DNA from: Dysidea avara
Taxonomy: Eukaryota > Porifera > Demospongiae > Dictyoceratida > Dysideidae
Direction of reading: 5' to 3'
DNA: 64,000 bases
Assembly (NCBI RefSeq): GCF_963678975.1
Contig: NC_089276.1
Location: 28,264,472-28,328,471, forward strand
The position numbers and the translations under genes were made by a program. Below are positions 46,355 to 64,000 of the stretch, in pieces; positions within the stretch are counted from its first letter, which is position 1, and each line of letters begins with the position of its first letter. Below the pieces are notes generated by a model. It did not search any database, was not told the origin of the DNA, and worked only from the letters and a program-made list of their open reading frames with translations.

Positions 46355-48551
46355 TTAAAGGGAATCAAACCATACAATAATTTGTGTTGCAATGATTAAC
46401 ATCATTATGAAATAGTGCCCTGATCTTGATGTTTTAGCAGATGAGTTAAAAGGTGGTGCTGTAGGGGGTGGAGTTGATGTGGTTGGGGACGGCGGTACAC
46501 TAGATGTTGCACTCACTTCTGTGATAGTAATAGAAGGCGTTGGAGTCACAGAAACAACAGAACAAACACTTGTAGCATTGTAAGTGCTCGTACAGGTATA
46601 TCCATCTTCAACTTGACAGTTAAAACAGCCATCGCTAGATTCACTATTATTATCGTCACACTCCTCGTTGAATGTTCTTAATCCATCACCACATGTTGTA
46701 GGTCGACACATTGATCTCTCCAACTGTGTAGTGTCACATTCGTAATTGTCATGTGGCATACACTCACTGTTACACCCCTCTCTGCCAAGGAAGTTCATTA
46801 TTCCAGTGTCACAGAGTTCCCCTGCTTGGCGGATGCCATCCCCACATGTTGTATTGCTGCGTAGAACATCAAGACGAAAGAAATCAAAAGTAATTGTTGA
46901 TCTAATGTAGTGGTAGTAAGAGCTATTTAGATTGTCTGGGAGAGTATCGGTACTGCTTGGTGACCAAGTAACAAAGTGATATTCTGGATTGTTAAAGTTT
47001 TGGAGGGCTATTGGTGCCACATCATCACACAGTGTATTGTAATCAGTGGATAATGCACCAATGTACTGGAAGCTCTCTACTGGTCGATGCAACTTACCTG
47101 CAATCAATTCTGGTCCATTTAGAATGTTCACTTCATCTGCCACAATATTGTCATCCCCAGAAATTATCGTACAGAACACAATGTGTCTTGCAGCTGCTAG
47201 TGAACTGACTGGTTCAAGGACATGGCTGGTATTGGGGTGACTACAAGTATCATTGATGGCTCTGAATATAGCTGCCGCTATTGCACCACCATAGTAATCA
47301 CTGACACCAATCTCTTGGGCAATGTAGTGGATTTGTTCACCAAGGACAGAAGGATTGTTAGCTATTTCATCAGACTGACACAAAAGAGATGTATTTCTTT
47401 TAAAGCAATCTTCGAAAGCTTTCAATGCTGAGAGCTCAAATTGTAAGCAGGTGGGTGGATCTGGTGAGGGACACGTCTGAGCACGAGCCAACTCTTGTAC
47501 TTTCTGTTTTAGACACATCTCATGATCTCCGAGCCATTCTGTCAACCATGGTGTTGTAATGTTTGAACGAAGTCGCTCAACAGCTTGACAGTGAGCCATA
47601 CCAAAGGCTAGAGCAAATCCATTCTGTCCACATTCCAGTAAAGGTTCTACACATTGTTCGTAATGATCACATGATCCCAGAATACCACTCTCAGCACAAG
47701 ATGATGATGATACTGGAACTACACAAAACAACACAGCTAATAATTATTGTACAATTAATCTGTCAAAAATAAATCTAGTACATTCCTAACTAATACAACA
47801 CAATTTGTATTGGATTATCCAGTATCTAGTTTCAGTTGCATGACCACTACTAACCATGAGAAACACGTATGTCACACCAGCTGTTCGTTTCGCTGTTTTT
47901 CAGCACTTATAAGACTTACTAAGGTAACCAAGCCATGATCTAGGTGGAATACACAACGCCCGCGTTATGTCTGATTAAGCGGGCTTCGCTCCCAGGGCCC
48001 GCAAGTTGTATTTGGCGCGTGAAGGCTTCTTTTGTAGATTAAGTCGGGTTAGTGTACCACACATTAAAATGAAACCCTACACGTTTACAACAACTCGAGG
48101 GATGTGATTTTTATACAGCGACCACAAGTAGCTAAGATGGGTTGAGAAAGCGGTTATAATGTGACCTATTCAGTACTGAAGTAACTCATCCCACTCTTCC
48201 GCTTTGGAGGATGTGCTAACCGACCATTGAAACTTAATCTATTGCACGCGACTATTAGTCGTTTACCTCGTATGTGAAAGCAAACAAATCAGACACTATT
48301 TACGTTGCGAACATTAAAACTGCTAACATTACACAAAACAAAAGCTCCACGTTCGAAGAAATGAATGGATTTTGCACAAAAAATTTGCGTCACATACTAC
48401 GATTTCTTGCACAACACTTACAGCCTTACGAGGCTGACATACAATACGTGTACTACTCTGATATTATATGATACTTACAGGAAAAGGCTGAAGGCAGCGG
48501 GTAGACAATAAGCAAGATTGCAACCAGTGAGACAGCAGCAGACGAAATCAT
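46355..48551 (-). CDS. secreted GPI-anchored-type protein with Myxococcus Cys-rich repeats
   Basis: Model: complement(join(46355..47718, 48479..48551)), 478 aa, one 760-nt phase-1 intron. Exon 1 encodes a textbook signal peptide (MISSAAVSLVAILLIVYPLP SAFS). The large exon starts with a Cys-rich region (SSSCAESGILGSCDHYEQCVEPLLECGQ) and has several N-glycosylation sequons. Two CGDG...GE.CD repeats follow near 313-400 (CGDGIRQAGELCDTG and CGDGLRTFNEECDDN, ending DGCFNCQVEDGYTC), the DUF4215/Myxococcus cysteine-rich repeat. Then comes a Pro/Thr/Ser stalk (about 410-450) and a hydrophobic C-terminus (HYFIMMLIIATQIIVWF) with nothing after it, as in GPI-attachment signals. Function unknown; probably an extracellular surface protein. 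It is convergent with PGAM5 and lies downstream of TTC39 on the same strand. Confidence 0.8.
47930..48060. repeat. GC-rich imperfect hairpin in intron
   Basis: GCCCGCGTTATGTC...AAGCGGGCTTCGCTCCCAGGGCCCGC is strongly GC-rich for this window and can fold (AGCGGGCTTCGCT and GCGGGC/GCCCGC pairs). The loop style resembles the hairpins at 15.8 and 30.4 kb. It may be a decayed member of that group. Confidence 0.35.
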
Positions 48552-48819
48552 TTCTGCGTTGTTTCTCTTCTAAAATAACTTAAAACAATTCTCACTACTT
48601 AACTGTATCACAGAGCTCAGTAAAAGCGGGGCAACTGCAGACAAACAGCAAAGCAACCAGATATGAAGCGTTCCTTCCAGCAGCCTATTTTATAGGAACC
48701 ATCGCAATATAAACAATTAACATAATCACGACTAATATGGCTTCGTGTTCACGTGGGAGATGTTTAATTACAAGGCTACAAAATAAATATTATTGCATGA
48801 GTACACAGGGTAGGAAAGG

Positions 48820-61844
<13,025 letters not shown>

Positions 61845-63835
61845 CTATAAAACATTACATGAGAAATCACATGATAATGACGGAACAATAGACTACAATA
61901 ATACAGAAAATTCACACTCACATTAAAAGAATAACTAAACTATTGTGCCCATTCACAACATAAAATAGTTGTTACCACAAAGTATAATAATAATGGTTTC
62001 TGTCAAAGGAATGATTTCAACCGTTTTTTCCTTTATGATCACTCTAGCACTAAAGAGCTGGTTAAATGACATAATCTGTTGAATAAGAGTTTCCCATGGA
62101 TACCGTAAAATGCTACCAGACACTTGGGTAACAGGCTAATGTAACAATAGAACAAGTTAAAAGATATCTTGAATTAGTGTCAGCGTGAGATACTGTAACC
62201 AATAAACAATTGTAACACTGAAACGAGGACACCTTAATATTCAGTATGGTCCCCTAACTTTCTTATAATGACAATGGAGTCCTGGGAACACACTCTGTTA
62301 GCAATGTGTCCTGATTTCAAAGAACTACGTAAAAGGATACACATGTATGTATGTATGTACACTAAGGCAAATGGGACCACATCAAGGTGCCCATTTTATG
62401 GTGTCACAAATAAACCTCAGGACATTCTCCTAAAAATCGAAGCATTCTTGTGGTCCTAGATGTACCCACAGAGGTTCACCAGCTACACTATAATGAAATC
62501 ATGATTTAATCAGATTTTACCCCTCCACACACACATGCACTCTATCACAACCAAATGTACTTAGCACATATAATTATCATTATCTGGTCACACTATGAAT
62601 ATCAGCTATAGCCACACATGATCTCAACCACAGATGAGGGTAACAATATTAAACCAAACAGTTGTGTGGTAGGCCACAAAGTTACCACTACAAATTATTA
62701 TTAATGTGACGAAGAAATGATCTCTGTGGTGTTGTGTAGGGGTGTAGGGGGGCATGTTGATGGGTCGTGTGGAGGCACACGTTGATCATTACAAGCCATC
62801 AAGGTGATGTGTAGTGGACAAATCGGTTGCTGTCATGAGCAATGATCAACACATTTGTAATCTTTTGATATCCCTTCAAAATTGGCACCTCTTAGACTAG
62901 TAAAATGTGCTCAAAGAAAGGTGACCCAATCTTAGTGAATAGATTTAGGAAATTTAGGTAGGTGTTTAAGCAAGGGGGCCCATTTGCACTGATAAATTAG
63001 GCAGTATACCATACAATGCTTGAAACCATTTCACGTGAGCCAGCAATGATTACTGTACAATATGTTGATGAAGAGGTTTGGCACGCATTCAAGTTCTACT
63101 CCAATTGTGCTTACAATGGTCTGAAGAAAAAAACAAAGCTACTTAAATCAAACTTCCAAAATGACGATATGTAGCAGTCACCAATTTGCCACTAACGGTC
63201 TCTGCATTAACCAAAATCAATTGTCCAAGGTGAAAATATCCCTGTAGAGAGGTAGAAGAATCTGTTTCAAAGCGTAGCACTGAGGATCTTATGTAGTTCC
63301 ATCGATCAGTTCGTGTACATAGCTTATCCTACAACCTTGGGAGGTCACGGGTTTTAAGCTTTGTACATGTACGTACAGCTATGCTAGTATATACATCATA
63401 CACAAGTATGTGTGCACACACACACAATACTATGCTGAACTGCTTAATGATTATTCAAAACAGCATAACCACACATGTACCAAGGAAACAAAACATACAA
63501 TGTTAAAATTACTACATACATGGTACACATATAAGAACTAAACAGTGATGAATTATAGCTTAAATAAAATCACACAACATTCGTGGAACTTGTAATACTA
63601 CATACTCTACTACTATCTAGTTACACATGTGTACACTTCCAATAGTGACCAATGTCACTACTACCCTAGTCTGATAATGTGTCATGGCAACAGTGGTCGC
63701 TTGAGCTGGATAAAATATGTGAATCCTCATTAATTGCCAATGATTTATAGCGATTTAGAGGGTTTTGGTCAGACGTTCATATACGACATACAGATAAGGC
63801 ATCCTGTCTCCTACTGGATAAAAATACCCGTTCCA
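61845..63835. other. presumed TTC39 5' intron, no exon recognised
   Basis: The preceding TTC39 exon (encoding the helix before QCHSWLEEV) was not found on the minus strand here, so it is probably further upstream, outside the window. The short plus-strand ORF at 62268-62459 shows no family. Confidence 0.45.
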
Positions 63836-64000
63836 CATTAAAATTTGGTATGCAATGAAACGAGGCTCAAATTGGTATGCACCATTGGATTTGCCTGTTT
63901 GTGGAGAGCAAGATTGATATCAAATTCTTATTGATTTAAGTAGTTGCATTATACCAAGACCCATTAAAATTTGGTATGCAATGAAACGAGGCTCAAATTG
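63836..64000 (+). repeat. tandem repeat, 126-bp period, running off the window
   Basis: A 39-bp block (CATTAAAATTTGGTATGCAA...GAGGCTCAAATTG) at 63836-63874 recurs exactly at 63962-64000. The offset is 126 bp, so this may be the start of a minisatellite or satellite array. Confidence 0.75.

Noticed and set aside
48274-48471. 65-aa plus-strand ORF inside the intron of the Cys-repeat gene
   Set aside because: No family, no splice context; the opposite strand carries the real signal-peptide exon next to it.

Overview
The window looks like nuclear DNA of an early-branching animal, most likely a demosponge. It is AT-rich, and its genes have spliceosomal introns with GT...AG ends. Intron sizes are bimodal: a tiny class of 46-65 nt and a multi-kb class stuffed with foldback and TIR elements. 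The gene set is animal: MMACHC, an LRRK1-type ROCO kinase, a Death-NACHT-LRR receptor, PGAM5 and TTC39. The sponge assignment is an inference from this style and from the NLR architecture. No bacterial, organellar or viral segment was recognised.

Layout. 1-2.7 kb: repeats and a dead non-LTR reverse-transcriptase tail. 2.7-3.5 kb (minus): MMACHC with one in-frame 54-nt intron. A 174-bp divergent promoter leads into a plus-strand LRRK1-like gene, modelled here with ten exons (3671-20387, about 1867 aa); its large introns are full of hAT-like MITEs and one recurrent interspersed repeat. 20.4-24.3 kb: no gene apart from another RT tail. 24.35-27.69 kb (plus): a four-exon Death-NACHT-LRR gene with a single-base frameshift in the NACHT domain. 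27.7-33.7 kb: foldback elements and duplications. 33.7-45.8 kb (plus): PGAM5, with a complete three-exon gene (38173-45807) and a second, intact copy of the first exon plus its E-box promoter 4.5 kb upstream. 46.4-48.55 kb (minus): a two-exon secreted, probably GPI-anchored protein with Myxococcus-type Cys-rich repeats. 48.8-61.8 kb (minus): the last 12 recognisable exons of a TTC39 gene whose 5' end lies beyond the window. 61.8-64 kb: no exon recognised, ending in a tandem 126-bp repeat.

The genes do not form a pathway: MMACHC handles vitamin B12, PGAM5 and TTC39 are organelle-related housekeeping proteins, and the ROCO kinase and NLR are signalling or innate-sensing proteins. The most unusual points are: a possible degenerate small-GTPase domain fused to the N-terminus of the LRRK1-like kinase, whose own Roc domain also lacks key G1 and G3 residues; duplicated PGAM5 promoter/first exons that can each splice in phase to one shared 3' half; a Harbinger-like MITE whose removal exactly restores a broken RT frame; and a mariner-like MITE ending beside a TTC39 splice acceptor. 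Exon borders were read by eye from reading frame, splice dinucleotides and family similarity, with no transcript evidence.
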